In this document: piece after piece, positions 53,850 to 62,079 of the stretch
How positions within the stretch are numbered: position 1 is the first letter of the stretch
How the letters are laid out: each line of letters begins with the position of its first letter
From: DASUAS01 sp963720765
GTDB taxonomy: Bacteria; Actinomycetota; Acidimicrobiia; IMCC26256; DASPTH01
Direction: 5' to 3'
Length of the DNA stretch: 64,000 bases
NCBI GenBank assembly: GCA_963720765.1
Contig: CAVRGS010000002.1
Span: 310,001-374,000 of the forward strand
Made by a program: the position numbers and the translations under genes
The notes under the pieces: generated by a model
What the model saw: only the letters and a program-made list of their open reading frames with translations
What the model was told of the DNA's origin: nothing
Databases searched by the model: none

Positions 53850-54695
53850 ATGAACCGCGTTCGACCCACGGTCGTCGCCGATTCGGAGTTGCAACGCGCG
53901 CTCGACTGCGGCGAGCTGATCCGTCTCTACCAACCGGTCTTCGACCTCGCGTCGGGTGCTCCCGTGCAGGTCGAGGCGCTGTTGCGGTGGGACCATCCTG
54001 GGCGTGGGCGGCTCGCACCCGGCGAGTTCCTCGTCGACGAAGACGACAGCTCGTTGTTGGTGCGCATCGGTTGGTCGGTGGTGATCGAAGCGGCCCGTCG
54101 CTCCGGAGCCTGGCGACGCACGTTCCCCGATCGACCGATCACGGTCGCCGTCAACCTGTTCGACGACCACCTCGATCGGCGTGACCTCCTGAACCGCATC
54201 GAGCAGCTCCTCCACGACAACGAGGTCGCGGGGCCGCCGTCGCTGGCGTTCGAAGTGGGCGAGCACCACGTCCTCTCGCGGCGGCTGCGGACGCGTGACC
54301 GCCTCACGGTGCTGCGCAACCTCGGTGTCGACGTGATCGTCGACGACCTGGGTGCGGAGGCGGCGGCCACCGACGTCGCGCCCGACCCGCTCCGAGACTG
54401 GGCGATCGAGTTCTTCACCCGGCTCCGGTCGCTTCCACTCGACGCAGTGAAGCTCGACCCGCACTTCGTGCGCCGGCTCGAGACCGAGGAACGCCTCCGC
54501 GCGGTCGTCGAGGCCGCGCACACGTCCGAGATCGTGCTCGTCGCGCTCGCGGTGGAAGACGAGGCGATGGCGGCGCGCGCCGAGCGCGTCGGCTTCGACC
54601 TCGCACAGGGATTCTTCTTCGCGCACCCCGAGCCTCCCGAGCGCATCGACGAACTGCTCGCCGCGGGCTGCACGACGCCGCGCCCATACCGGTAG
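53850..54695 (+). CDS. EAL-domain protein, probably catalytically weak or inactive
   Basis: A 281-residue stand-alone EAL domain. The leading motif is QVEALLRWDHP (EAL kept) and the C-terminal QGFFFAHPEPPERI is recognisable, but several metal- and base-supplying positions are altered: NLFDD where ELTES/NLS-type stretches are expected, FEVGEHH for the ELTE Glu, DDLGAEAAA for the DDFG loop, and VALAVEDEA where AEGVE should supply Glu. It may therefore bind cyclic-di-GMP as a receptor more than degrade it. ATG 53850 has ACGGAGGG upstream. It follows the cNMP-binding gene and precedes the sigR-type gene by 9 bp. Confidence 0.8.
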   Translation: MNRVRPTVVADSELQRALDCGELIRLYQPVFDLASGAPVQVEALLRWDHPGRGRLAPGEFLVDEDDSSLLVRIGWSVVIEAARRSGAWRRTFPDRPITVAVNLFDDHLDRRDLLNRIEQLLHDNEVAGPPSLAFEVGEHHVLSRRLRTRDRLTVLRNLGVDVIVDDLGAEAAATDVAPDPLRDWAIEFFTRLRSLPLDAVKLDPHFVRRLETEERLRAVVEAAHTSEIVLVALAVEDEAMAARAERVGFDLAQGFFFAHPEPPERIDELLAAGCTTPRPYR

Positions 54696-54698
54696 CCT
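54693..54698 (+). promoter_or_regulatory. -10-like TAGCCT before the SigR-type gene
   Basis: TAGCCT overlaps the 3' end of the EAL gene and ends 6 nt before ATG 54705. No Shine-Dalgarno precedes the ATG, supporting leaderless initiation. Confidence 0.45.
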
Positions 54699-54704
54699 GG
54701 CCGC

Positions 54705-55625
54705 ATGGCCGATCAGGCCCAGTTCGCCGATCTCGCGATGCCGTACATGTCAGCGCTGTACTCCGCAGCCCTGCGCATGACTCGGAACCCCTCCGACGCC
54801 GAAGACCTGGTGCAGGAGACGTATCTGCGCGCCTACCGCGGGTTCGGTGGGTTCAAGGAGGGCACGAACCTCAAGGCCTGGCTCTACAAGATCCTCACCA
54901 ACACCTTCATCAACTCGTACCGGGCGAAGAAGCGCCGCCCGGACGAGGTCGACCTCGACAACAGCGAGGACTTCTTCCTGTACCGGCGTCTGGGTGGCCT
55001 CGAGTCGGTGGCCGCCGACCGCACGCCCGAGAGCGAGGTGCTCGAGAGCATCCCCGACGAGGTGGTGAAGGCGGCGCTGGAGGCGCTGCCCGAGCAGTTC
55101 CGGATGGCGGTGCTGCTCGCCGATGTGGAGGGCTTCTCGTACAAGGAGATCGCCGAGATCATGGATGTGCCCATCGGCACGGTCATGAGTCGGCTGCATC
55201 GCGGAAGAAAGCAGCTCCAGGAGCGGTTGTGGGACTTCGGTCGCGAACGCGGCCTGATCCCGACGTCGCCGGCACCGGAACCCGAGCCGGCACCGGAACC
55301 CGAAGCCGCTGGTACCGCGGGGGATAGAGCACCACCATGGACTGCGACAAGGCGATCTACCGGGTCTACGGTTACCTCGACGGCGAGCTCACGGTGTGGC
55401 GACGCTGGACCATCCGGCGCCACCTCGGGAAGTGCCCGCCGTGCGCCCAGGGCTTCGACTTCGAGATCGAGCTCCGGCAGGTCATCTCCACGAAGTGTCG
55501 CGACGACGTGCCGCCCGAGCTGCAGCAGCGCATCGCCGAGGCGTTGGGCGTGTCGCTACCGCCCGACACCGCCTCGGTCGAAGACGACGGCTCCGTGTAG
55601 CGCTGCGACACCCGTTGGCAGGTAG
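54705..55625 (+). CDS. SigR/SigH-type ECF sigma factor (3' end displaced by a probable indel)
   Basis: Residues 1-190 are an ECF sigma factor of the thiol-oxidative-stress SigR/SigH group: region 2 with DAEDLVQETYLRAYRGF and LKAWLYKILTNTFINSYR, region 4 with LPEQFRMAVLLADVEGFSYK and IAEIMDVPIGTVMSRLHRGR. After a PEPEPAPEPE tail the frame continues for 100 residues straight through the anti-sigma gene in a different phase, giving an Arg/Ser-rich nonsense tail. One extra G in the run 55319-55323 would bring TAG 55325 into frame just before the anti-sigma ATG, the normal arrangement. I therefore treat residues after about 205 as artefact. Confidence 0.85.
   Translation: MADQAQFADLAMPYMSALYSAALRMTRNPSDAEDLVQETYLRAYRGFGGFKEGTNLKAWLYKILTNTFINSYRAKKRRPDEVDLDNSEDFFLYRRLGGLESVAADRTPESEVLESIPDEVVKAALEALPEQFRMAVLLADVEGFSYKEIAEIMDVPIGTVMSRLHRGRKQLQERLWDFGRERGLIPTSPAPEPEPAPEPEAAGTAGDRAPPWTATRRSTGSTVTSTASSRCGDAGPSGATSGSARRAPRASTSRSSSGRSSPRSVATTCRPSCSSASPRRWACRYRPTPPRSKTTAPCSAATPVGR
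55337..55600 (+). CDS. Mycothiol-system (RsrA-like) zinc anti-sigma factor
   Basis: An 87-residue ZAS protein that holds the SigR-type factor inactive until its thiols are oxidised. The zinc-binding HxxxCxxC motif is RRHLGKCPPCAQGF, with additional Cys in MDCDKAIYR and STKCRDDVPPEL; the pattern matches actinobacterial mycothiol anti-sigma factors. ATG 55337 lies 10 bp past the TAG that would end the sigma gene if one base were restored. The gene is wholly covered by the read-through sigma frame, which argues that the overlap is artificial. Confidence 0.85.
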   Translation: MDCDKAIYRVYGYLDGELTVWRRWTIRRHLGKCPPCAQGFDFEIELRQVISTKCRDDVPPELQQRIAEALGVSLPPDTASVEDDGSV

Positions 55626-55657
55626 GGTCGCGACGTTCCGTTCTCCAGGAGTCGCTC

Positions 55658-55897
55658 GTGAACTCGGTCCGTGCCCGCACCGCTTACGTCGTGACCATGT
55701 CGATGGTCGCGCTGCTCGCACTCGCTTCGCCCGCCGCGGCGGCCGCGACGCCCGTGCTGGCGAACGAGAAGTTCAAGTGGTTCTACTGGATCGGGTTCGT
55801 GCTGGCCGCGAGCCTCGTGCTGTGGCTGCTCGCCACGCTGGTCGGCTACTACGTCCGCGTCATCCGTCCCAAGCACCGGGGTCGCGAGACCTCGTGA
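55658..55897 (+). CDS. Small exported membrane protein
   Basis: A 79-residue protein with a signal-like segment (YVVTMSMVALLALASPAAAA), a short extracytoplasmic stretch (TPVLANEKFKWFYW) and one transmembrane helix (IGFVLAASLVLWLLATLVGY) ending in a basic cytoplasmic tail. GTG 55658 has AGGAG upstream and TAGGGT (55622-55627) as possible -10. I do not recognise a family. It lies between the anti-sigma gene and the metalloprotease/tilS locus. Confidence 0.65.
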   Translation: MNSVRARTAYVVTMSMVALLALASPAAAAATPVLANEKFKWFYWIGFVLAASLVLWLLATLVGYYVRVIRPKHRGRETS

Positions 55898-55913
55898 CTC
55901 CGGGCCGCCGCCG

Positions 55914-57755
55914 GTGACGCACGTCCCCGCAACCGCGGTGGCCGAAGCGCCGTCGGCCGGGCCCGCCCACGATCCGATCGACTGGGCGCTCGCCGAGAAG
56001 GTCGCTCGCCGCTTCAGCGGCCGTGAACCGCTGGCCGCCAGCTACCTCGCCGGTTCCCTGCGCGACGACTTCGAAGCGGTCACCGCCGAGGCCGAGGCGC
56101 TGGTCAGCGCCCACACCGGGCTCCGTCCCCCGGGACCCGCGCGAGCTCAGGTGGTCGACCGCCCGACGTGGGTGTCGGCCAACGTCTCGTCGATGCAGAG
56201 CCTGCTCGCGCCGCTCACCGCACGCGTGGGCGAGCGCATGGCGTCGAGCCGCGTGGCTCCGATCGGTCGTCGTGTCGCCGGCACGGAGACCGGTGTGTTG
56301 CTCGGGTACCTCTCGCAGCGCGTCCTCGGGCAGTACGACCTGCTCGTGCTCGACGACGAAGCCGCCGCCGATGCGGTGTACTACGTGGGCGGCAACGTCC
56401 TCGCGTTGGAGAAGCGCTTCGCCTTCCGGCCGCGCGACTTCCGGCTCTGGATCGCCATCCACGAGGTGACGCACCGGGCGCAGTTCACCGGGGTGCCCTG
56501 GATGAAGCCGTATTACCTCTCGCTGGTCGAGGGTGCGTTGTCGTCGATCGATCCTGATCCGAAGCGGCTCGTGCAGGCGCTCGCACGCGCAGCCGATGAG
56601 TTCCGCAGCGGCCGCAACCCACTCGACGACGGCGGTCTCGTCGCGCTGCTCGCCAGCGAGGAGCAGCGAGGTGCGCTCGCGAACGTGCAGGCGCTGATGT
56701 CGCTGCTCGAAGGCCACGGCAACGCGGTGATGAACCAACTCGGCCGTGAGCACGTCGCGGGCCAGGCCCGCATGGCGCGTGTGCTGCAGGCGCGCCGGCA
56801 GAGCACGGGGATGGCCGCGTTCCTGCAGAAGCTCGTCGGCCTGGAGTCGAAGATGCGCCAGTACGAGGTGGGGGAGGCGTTCGTCGCCGCGGTCGAGCGG
56901 GAAGCGGGCCCGCGGGGGATCGACGCGGCGTGGCGTGGTCCCGAGTACCTGCCCACCGTCGACGAGCTCGAGCGTCCGCTCGACTGGCTTGCCCGCGTCG
57001 ACGCACGCGTCATGAGGTCGGCCACCGCTGAGGCGGTGGACCCGCTCGAACCCTGGCGTGGTCGGTTCGCCGACGTGACGAGCGGCCTGGCGGCGCCGGT
57101 GGTCGTCGCGTGTTCCGGCGGCGCCGACTCGGTCGCGTTGCTCGCGCTCGCGGTCGACGCCGCGCTCGCGCCGGTGGCGGTGCACGTCGACCACGGGCTG
57201 CGCGAGGGAAGCGACCACGACGCGGAGCAGGTGCGCACGATCGCGTCGAGCTTGGGCGCAGGGTTTCGGAACGCGCGGATCGAGATCGAGCACGGTTCCA
57301 ACCTCGAAGCCCGCGCGCGCGACGCACGCTACGCGGCGTTGGACGCCGCGCGCGTCGCGACCGGCGCCGGCGTCGTGCTCGTCGGTCACACCGCCGACGA
57401 TCAGGCCGAGACCGTGCTCCTCAACGTCTTGCGCGGCGCCGCGTCGTCCGGTCTCGCGGGGATGGCGGTACGTCACGGCACGGTGGTGCGTCCGCTGCTC
57501 GAGGCGCGGCGCGCCGACACCCGCGCGCTGTGCGCCGCCCTCGGCCTTCCCGTGTTCGACGATCCGATGAACGACGACCGCGCCTTCCGTCGCGTCGCCA
57601 TCCGCCACGACGTGCTGCCGCACCTCTCGGCGCTGGCTGAGCGCGATCTCGTCCCGGTGTTGGCCCGACAGGCCGAAATCCTGCGTTCAGATTCGGAATT
57701 CCTCGACGATCTCGCGGCAGCGCGCGTGGCCCGGTCGCGACGGCGGCGTCGCTGA
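55914..57755 (+). CDS. tilS: Zinc metalloprotease (DUF2342) fused in frame to tRNA(Ile)-lysidine synthetase
   Basis: Residues 1-365 form the DUF2342 zinc-dependent metalloprotease-like family (Rv3626c type), with HEVTH at about residue 183 in a IAIHEVTHRAQFTG context and LEGHGNAVMNQLG downstream. Residues 375-605 are TilS, which makes lysidine at C34 of tRNA-Ile(CAU): PP-loop ACSGGADSVALLAL near residue 401, HVDHGLREGSDHD, VGHTADDQAETVLLNVLRG. In most actinobacteria these are separate adjacent genes; ATGA at 57012 (inside this frame) would be a natural stop-start overlap, so the fusion could reflect an indel. The frame ends early: the TilS C-terminal domain continues in another phase from about 57730. 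Confidence 0.85.
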   Translation: MTHVPATAVAEAPSAGPAHDPIDWALAEKVARRFSGREPLAASYLAGSLRDDFEAVTAEAEALVSAHTGLRPPGPARAQVVDRPTWVSANVSSMQSLLAPLTARVGERMASSRVAPIGRRVAGTETGVLLGYLSQRVLGQYDLLVLDDEAAADAVYYVGGNVLALEKRFAFRPRDFRLWIAIHEVTHRAQFTGVPWMKPYYLSLVEGALSSIDPDPKRLVQALARAADEFRSGRNPLDDGGLVALLASEEQRGALANVQALMSLLEGHGNAVMNQLGREHVAGQARMARVLQARRQSTGMAAFLQKLVGLESKMRQYEVGEAFVAAVEREAGPRGIDAAWRGPEYLPTVDELERPLDWLARVDARVMRSATAEAVDPLEPWRGRFADVTSGLAAPVVVACSGGADSVALLALAVDAALAPVAVHVDHGLREGSDHDAEQVRTIASSLGAGFRNARIEIEHGSNLEARARDARYAALDAARVATGAGVVLVGHTADDQAETVLLNVLRGAASSGLAGMAVRHGTVVRPLLEARRADTRALCAALGLPVFDDPMNDDRAFRRVAIRHDVLPHLSALAERDLVPVLARQAEILRSDSEFLDDLAAARVARSRRRRR

Positions 57756-57957
57756 GGCGCGCGCCTCGTCACTCGCGGCATTGCCGCTGCCGTTGGCCCG
57801 GCGGGCGCTGCGGCAGTGGCTCGGCGCACCGCCGCCGTCGATCGCCGAGCTCGAACGGGTGCTCGCGGTCGCGAACGGTGACGCGCGCGCGACCGAGCTC
57901 GCTGGTGGGCGTGCAGTGCGCCGGTCGGCCGGTCTGCTCGTTCTGACCGTCGGCTAG
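57730..57957 (+). other. Displaced C-terminal domain of TilS
   Basis: Removing one C from the run 57730-57732 continues TilS as ARVAG-RDGGVAEARASSLA then LPLPLARRALRQWLG and ELERVLAVANGDARATELAG, the substrate-binding C-terminal domain, ending at TAG 57955. The intact domain argues for a sequencing or assembly indel. Confidence 0.75.
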
Positions 57958-57968
57958 CTTCACGGTTC

Positions 57969-58508
57969 GTGGACCTGAGCGCGATCGGCGGCATGGTCGT
58001 CGACCACAACGAGCTGCAGACGCGCATCCGCGAGCTCGGCAAGGCGATCACCGCAGACTACGAGGGCCGACCGCCGTTGCTCGTCGGTGTGCTCAAGGGC
58101 GCGTTCGTGTTCATGAGCGACTTGTCGCGTGCGATCGATCTCCCGGTCGAGTTCGACTTCATGGCGGTGTCGTCGTACGGATCGGCGACGCGCTCCAGTG
58201 GCGTCGTGCGCATTCTCAAAGATCTCGATCTCGATCTCACCGATCGTCATGTGCTCATCGTCGAGGACATCGTCGACTCCGGCCTCACACTTGCGTACCT
58301 GCGCAAGAACCTCGCGGCGCGTGGTCCGGCGTCGATGGAGGTGTGCGCGCTGCTCGTGAAGGAAGGTCTGCAACGCGTCGAGCTCGACCTCAAGTACGTG
58401 GGCTTCACCATCCCGCCCACGTTCGTCGTGGGCTACGGCCTCGACGTCGACGAGCGCTACCGCAACTTGCCGTACATCGCCGAGTACGCGGGTCCCGAAC
58501 CGGTCTGA
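57969..58508 (+). CDS. hpt: Hypoxanthine phosphoribosyltransferase
   Basis: Salvages hypoxanthine and guanine with PRPP. The 179-residue protein has the PPi-binding loop LKGAFVFMSDLSRAI, the flexible loop VSSYGSATRSSGVV, the PRPP motif VLIVEDIVDSGLTLAYL and the purine-binding VGYGLDVDERYRNLPY. GTG 57969 comes 12 bp after the TilS stop; TAGCTT overlapping that stop may be its -10, with an 8-nt gap. Gene order tilS-hpt-ftsH is widely conserved. Confidence 0.95.
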   Translation: MDLSAIGGMVVDHNELQTRIRELGKAITADYEGRPPLLVGVLKGAFVFMSDLSRAIDLPVEFDFMAVSSYGSATRSSGVVRILKDLDLDLTDRHVLIVEDIVDSGLTLAYLRKNLAARGPASMEVCALLVKEGLQRVELDLKYVGFTIPPTFVVGYGLDVDERYRNLPYIAEYAGPEPV

Positions 58509-58599
58509 GCACTCTCACCGGCCGCGCAACCGGCCCCGGAAAAGAGCTCCCGACGAGCAGGTAGATTGTCCCGGCTGCCGTCTTCCTTTCGGAGTGTCC

Positions 58600-60396
58600 G
58601 TGCCCAAGCAGCGTCGCAGCCTGATGATCGTCGTGGTCGTGGCCGCGCTCGTCGCTGCCTTCTTCGGCTTCCGGGCGCTGACCAAGGGCGACGGTCCCCA
58701 GGAGATCTCGCTCGATCGCTACACGCGCGACCTCTCCGCCGGCAAGGTCGCGACGGCCACGGTGCACGACAAGGACCACACCGTCACCGGTGAGCTGAAG
58801 AACGGCACCGAGTACACCGTCAACTTCCCCGCGCAGTACACCGCGCGCCTCACCAGCGATGTCGTCGACGCCGGCGTCGCCAAGTTCGACACCGATCACC
58901 AGAGCACGAGCCCGTGGTTGAGCCTGCTCTACGGGTTGCTCCCGTTCGTGCTGCTCGCGCTCGTCCTCATGTGGGTGCTCGGCCAGGTGCAGGGCGGCGG
59001 CGGTCGCGTCATGGGCTTCGGCAAGGCGCGCACCAAGCAGCTCACCAAGGACTCGCCGAAGGTCACCTTCGCCGACGTCGCGGGGCTGGACGAAGCGGTC
59101 GAGGAGCTCGAGGAGATCAAGGAGTTCCTCGAGTCGCCCGCGCGCTTCCAACAGATGGGGGCGAAGATCCCGAAGGGCGTGCTGCTCTACGGTCCACCGG
59201 GCACGGGGAAGACGCTGCTCGCCAAGGCAGTCGCCGGCGAGGCAGGTGTGCCGTTCTTCTCGATCAGCGGTTCCGACTTCGTCGAGATGTTCGTGGGTGT
59301 GGGTGCGTCACGCGTGCGCGACCTCTTCGAGCAGGCGAAGGCGGCCGCGCCCGCGATCGTGTTCGTCGACGAGATCGACGCCGTGGGTCGGCATCGGGGC
59401 GCCGGCCTCGGTGGTGGACACGACGAACGCGAGCAGACGCTGAACCAGCTCCTCGTGGAGATGGACGGGTTCGACCAGAAGCAGGGCGTGATCCTGCTGG
59501 CCTCCACCAACCGTCCCGACATCCTCGACCCCGCGCTGCTGCGCCCGGGTCGCTTCGACCGTCAGATCGTCGTCGACCGCCCCGACCTCGAGGGTCGCAA
59601 GGCGATCCTCGCGGTGCACGGCAAGGAGAAGCCGCTCGCTCCCGGTGTCGACCTCGACGTGATCGCCCGGCGCACACCCGGGTTCACGGGCGCCGATCTC
59701 GCCAACCTGATGAACGAAGCTGCGCTGCTGTCGGCGCGCTTTCGCCTCGAGCTGATCGGTCTGCCTCAGCTCGAGGAGGCGATCGACCGCGTCATGGCCG
59801 GCCCCGAGCGGCGGAGCCGGCTCATCTCCGAGCGCGAGAAGCGGGTCATCGCCTACCACGAGGGTGGGCATGCGCTGGTCGCGCACGCGCTGCCCAACAC
59901 CGATCCGGTGCACAAGATCTCGATCATCCCGCGCGGCCGCGCGCTCGGCTACACGCTCACGCTCCCCACCGAGGACAAGTTCCTCGTGACCCGCAGCGAG
60001 CTGGTCGACGAGCTGGCGATGCTGCTCGGCGGGCGCACCGCGGAGGAGCTGATCTTCACCGAGCCCACCACCGGCGCGCAGAACGACATCGACCGCGCCA
60101 CCACCATCGCCCGCCAGATGGTCACCGAGTTCGGGATGAGCGACACACTCGGTCCGATGCGCTTCGGTCACCCGCAGGGCGAGGTGTTCCTCGGACGCGA
60201 CTTCACCAGCACCCCCGACTACTCCGAAGAGGTCGCGGCGTCGATCGATGCCGAGGTGCGCTTGCTGATCGACAGCGCGCACGCGGCCGCGGAGCAGGTG
60301 CTCGTCGACAACCGCGAGATCCTCGACGAGCTCGCCCGCGAAGCTGATCCTGCACGAGACGCTCGAAGCCGAGCGGGTGCAGGAGCTCTTCGCTGA
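58600..60396 (+). CDS. ftsH: ATP-dependent zinc metalloprotease FtsH (tail displaced)
   Basis: A membrane AAA+ protease for quality control. It has an N-terminal helix (LMIVVVVAALVAAFFGF), a short extracytoplasmic domain, a second helix (LLPFVLLALVLMWVLGQV), Walker A GPPGTGKTLLAKA, Walker B IVFVDEID, the SRH arginine stretch RPGRFDRQIVV and the zinc site AYHEGGHALV with the distal Asp in TTGAQNDIDRAT. GTG 58600 is preferred to 58594 because GGAG is 5 nt upstream. The frame ends at 60396 after a nonsense AREADPARDARS; the true end (KLILHETLEAERVQELFAE and a proline-rich tail) lies in other phases up to 60540. Confidence 0.93.
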   Translation: MPKQRRSLMIVVVVAALVAAFFGFRALTKGDGPQEISLDRYTRDLSAGKVATATVHDKDHTVTGELKNGTEYTVNFPAQYTARLTSDVVDAGVAKFDTDHQSTSPWLSLLYGLLPFVLLALVLMWVLGQVQGGGGRVMGFGKARTKQLTKDSPKVTFADVAGLDEAVEELEEIKEFLESPARFQQMGAKIPKGVLLYGPPGTGKTLLAKAVAGEAGVPFFSISGSDFVEMFVGVGASRVRDLFEQAKAAAPAIVFVDEIDAVGRHRGAGLGGGHDEREQTLNQLLVEMDGFDQKQGVILLASTNRPDILDPALLRPGRFDRQIVVDRPDLEGRKAILAVHGKEKPLAPGVDLDVIARRTPGFTGADLANLMNEAALLSARFRLELIGLPQLEEAIDRVMAGPERRSRLISEREKRVIAYHEGGHALVAHALPNTDPVHKISIIPRGRALGYTLTLPTEDKFLVTRSELVDELAMLLGGRTAEELIFTEPTTGAQNDIDRATTIARQMVTEFGMSDTLGPMRFGHPQGEVFLGRDFTSTPDYSEEVAASIDAEVRLLIDSAHAAAEQVLVDNREILDELAREADPARDARSRAGAGALR

Positions 60397-60540
60397 ACGT
60401 GCAGATGTGGGATCCCGATGCCGACGGTGCCGAACGCACCAGTCGGCGTCCCGCAGGCGCGCAGCCCGCCCCCAGCCGCAACAACGCCGCCGCCGCTCGA
60501 CAGTCCGACACCACCCGTCGCTCCGGAGGGCCCGACGTGA
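60337..60540 (+). other. Displaced C-terminus of FtsH, two compensating indels
   Basis: An extra base at 60337-60340 moves the frame to KLILHETLEAERVQELFAER; a missing G near 60411 returns it to frame 1, giving a Pro-rich tail (PMPTVPNAPVGVPQ and PPPAATTPPP) that ends at TGA 60538, overlapping the folE GTG. Such tails are typical of actinobacterial FtsH. Confidence 0.75.
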
Positions 60541-61169
60541 CCGATCCCAGTCCGCTGCAACCGGTGCCCGACGCGGCAGATGACGACTCGCCGATCGACA
60601 CCGAGAAGATCGAGCGCGCGGTGCGCGAGATCCTCGAGGCGATCGGTGAAGACCCCGACCGCGATGGCTTGGTCCGCACGCCGGCGCGCATCGCGCACAT
60701 GTACGAGGAGATCTTCGCCGGGTTGTCCGAAGACCCGTCGCACCACCTCACGGTCACGTTCGAGGCCAACCACGACGAGATGGTCATGGTGCGCGACATC
60801 CCCGTGCATTCGATGTGTGAACACCATCTCGTTCCCTTCGCCGGCCGGGCGCACGTTGCCTACATCCCGGGGCAGGACGGGCGCATCACCGGCCTCTCGA
60901 AGATCGCGCGCCTGGTCGACGGCTTCGCCAAGCGACCGCAGGTGCAGGAGCGCCTCACCACGCAGATCGCCGACGCGCTGGTCGACACCCTCGACCCGGC
61001 CGGCGTCCTCGTGATGATCGAGGCGGAGCACTTCTGCATGTCGATGAGAGGTGTGAAGAAGCCGGGCTCGCTCACGATCACCTCCGCGGTGCGGGGGATG
61101 TTCAAGAGCAACGCCGCCACCCGGGCCGAGGCGATGAGCCTCATCACCTACCCCGGAAACCGTCTGTAA
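60537..61169 (+). CDS. folE: GTP cyclohydrolase I
   Basis: Converts GTP to 7,8-dihydroneopterin triphosphate, the first step of folate synthesis. The 210-residue protein has PARIAHMYEEIFAGL, the zinc- and substrate-binding HSMCEHHLVPFAGRAHVAY, KIARLVDGFAKRPQVQERLT and the second Cys ligand in EAEHFCMSMRGVKKPGS. GTG 60537 overlaps the restored ftsH stop as GTGA and has GGAGGG 6 nt upstream; the frame further upstream is out of phase with FtsH. It heads the folate cluster. Confidence 0.95.
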   Translation: MTDPSPLQPVPDAADDDSPIDTEKIERAVREILEAIGEDPDRDGLVRTPARIAHMYEEIFAGLSEDPSHHLTVTFEANHDEMVMVRDIPVHSMCEHHLVPFAGRAHVAYIPGQDGRITGLSKIARLVDGFAKRPQVQERLTTQIADALVDTLDPAGVLVMIEAEHFCMSMRGVKKPGSLTITSAVRGMFKSNAATRAEAMSLITYPGNRL

Positions 61170-61217
61170 GCGACACAACTCCCGTACGGGACGGTCACGC
61201 CCGGGACCGGGCCCCGA

Positions 61218-61223
61218 TATCCT
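61218..61223 (+). promoter_or_regulatory. -10 element TATCCT for a leaderless folP transcript
   Basis: TATCCT ends 6 nt before the ATG of folP, geometry identical to nadE. The CCCGTACGGG palindrome at 61182-61191 lies upstream. Confidence 0.5.
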
Positions 61224-61229
61224 GCCCGA

Positions 61230-62079
61230 ATGTTCGCCTGGTCGGAGGTCTGCGGGGAGCGCCCCGCCGTGATGGGCATCGTGAACGTCACGCCCGACTC
61301 GTTCTCCGACGGCGGGCGCTTCCTCGACCCCGACGCCGCGGTCGCCCACGGCCTCGCGCTGGTGGCCTCCGGCGCTGATCTCGTCGACGTCGGGGGCGAA
61401 TCCACCCGGCCCGGCGCCGAACCGGTGGGGCAGGACGAGGAGCTGCGGCGGGTCCTGCCCGTGGTGGCCCGCCTGGCCGCCGAGTCGGGCGTGCCGGTGA
61501 GCATCGACACCAGCAAATCCGGGGTGGCCGCTGCCGCCCTCGACGCCGGCGCCGTGGTCGTGAACGACGTCGCCGCGGCCGCCGACCCCGAGATGTTCGG
61601 CGTGGTCGCCGCGGCGGGCGCCGGCCTGGTCGTGATGCACATGCAGGGTGAACCCCGTTCCATGCAGGTCGACCCGCACTACGACGACGTCGTGGTCGAC
61701 GTCGGCGAGTTCCTGCTCGACCGCGTCGCCGCCGCGCGCGCTGCGGGCATCCCCACCGCTTCGCTGTGCGCCGACCCCGGTCTGGGGTTCGGCAAGACCG
61801 CCGCTCACAACGTCGAGCTGTTGGCCCGACTCGGTGAATTGGTCGCACGCCTCGACGTCCCCGTCCTCGTCGGGCCGTCGCGCAAGATGTTCATCGCGCG
61901 CGTGCTCGGCGACGACCTCGCCGGATCTGTCGCACGCGACGACGGCACGCTCGCCACCGCGGTGTGGGCCGTCGACCACGGCGCGCGCATCGTGCGCGTC
62001 CACGACGCCGCCGCCACGTCCGACGCGCTCTGCACTGCTCGCGGTGATGGAGTCGATCGACGCGGAGGCAGTGGCGTGA
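61230..62079 (+). CDS. folP: Dihydropteroate synthase (single +1 shift near its 3' end)
   Basis: Joins p-aminobenzoate to dihydropterin pyrophosphate. Motifs: MGIVNVTPDSFSDGG, DVGGESTRPGAEP, ASLCADPGLGFGKT, VLVGPSRKMFIARVLG and ARIVRVHDAAATSDAL. As read, the frame runs on into the next gene and would make a 453-residue fusion. Removing one base near 62031 gives the normal FolP end ALLAVMESIDAEAVA, stopping at TGA 62077 in a GTGA overlap with the next start. Coordinates given are for that restored gene of about 282 residues, the usual family size. Confidence 0.92.
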
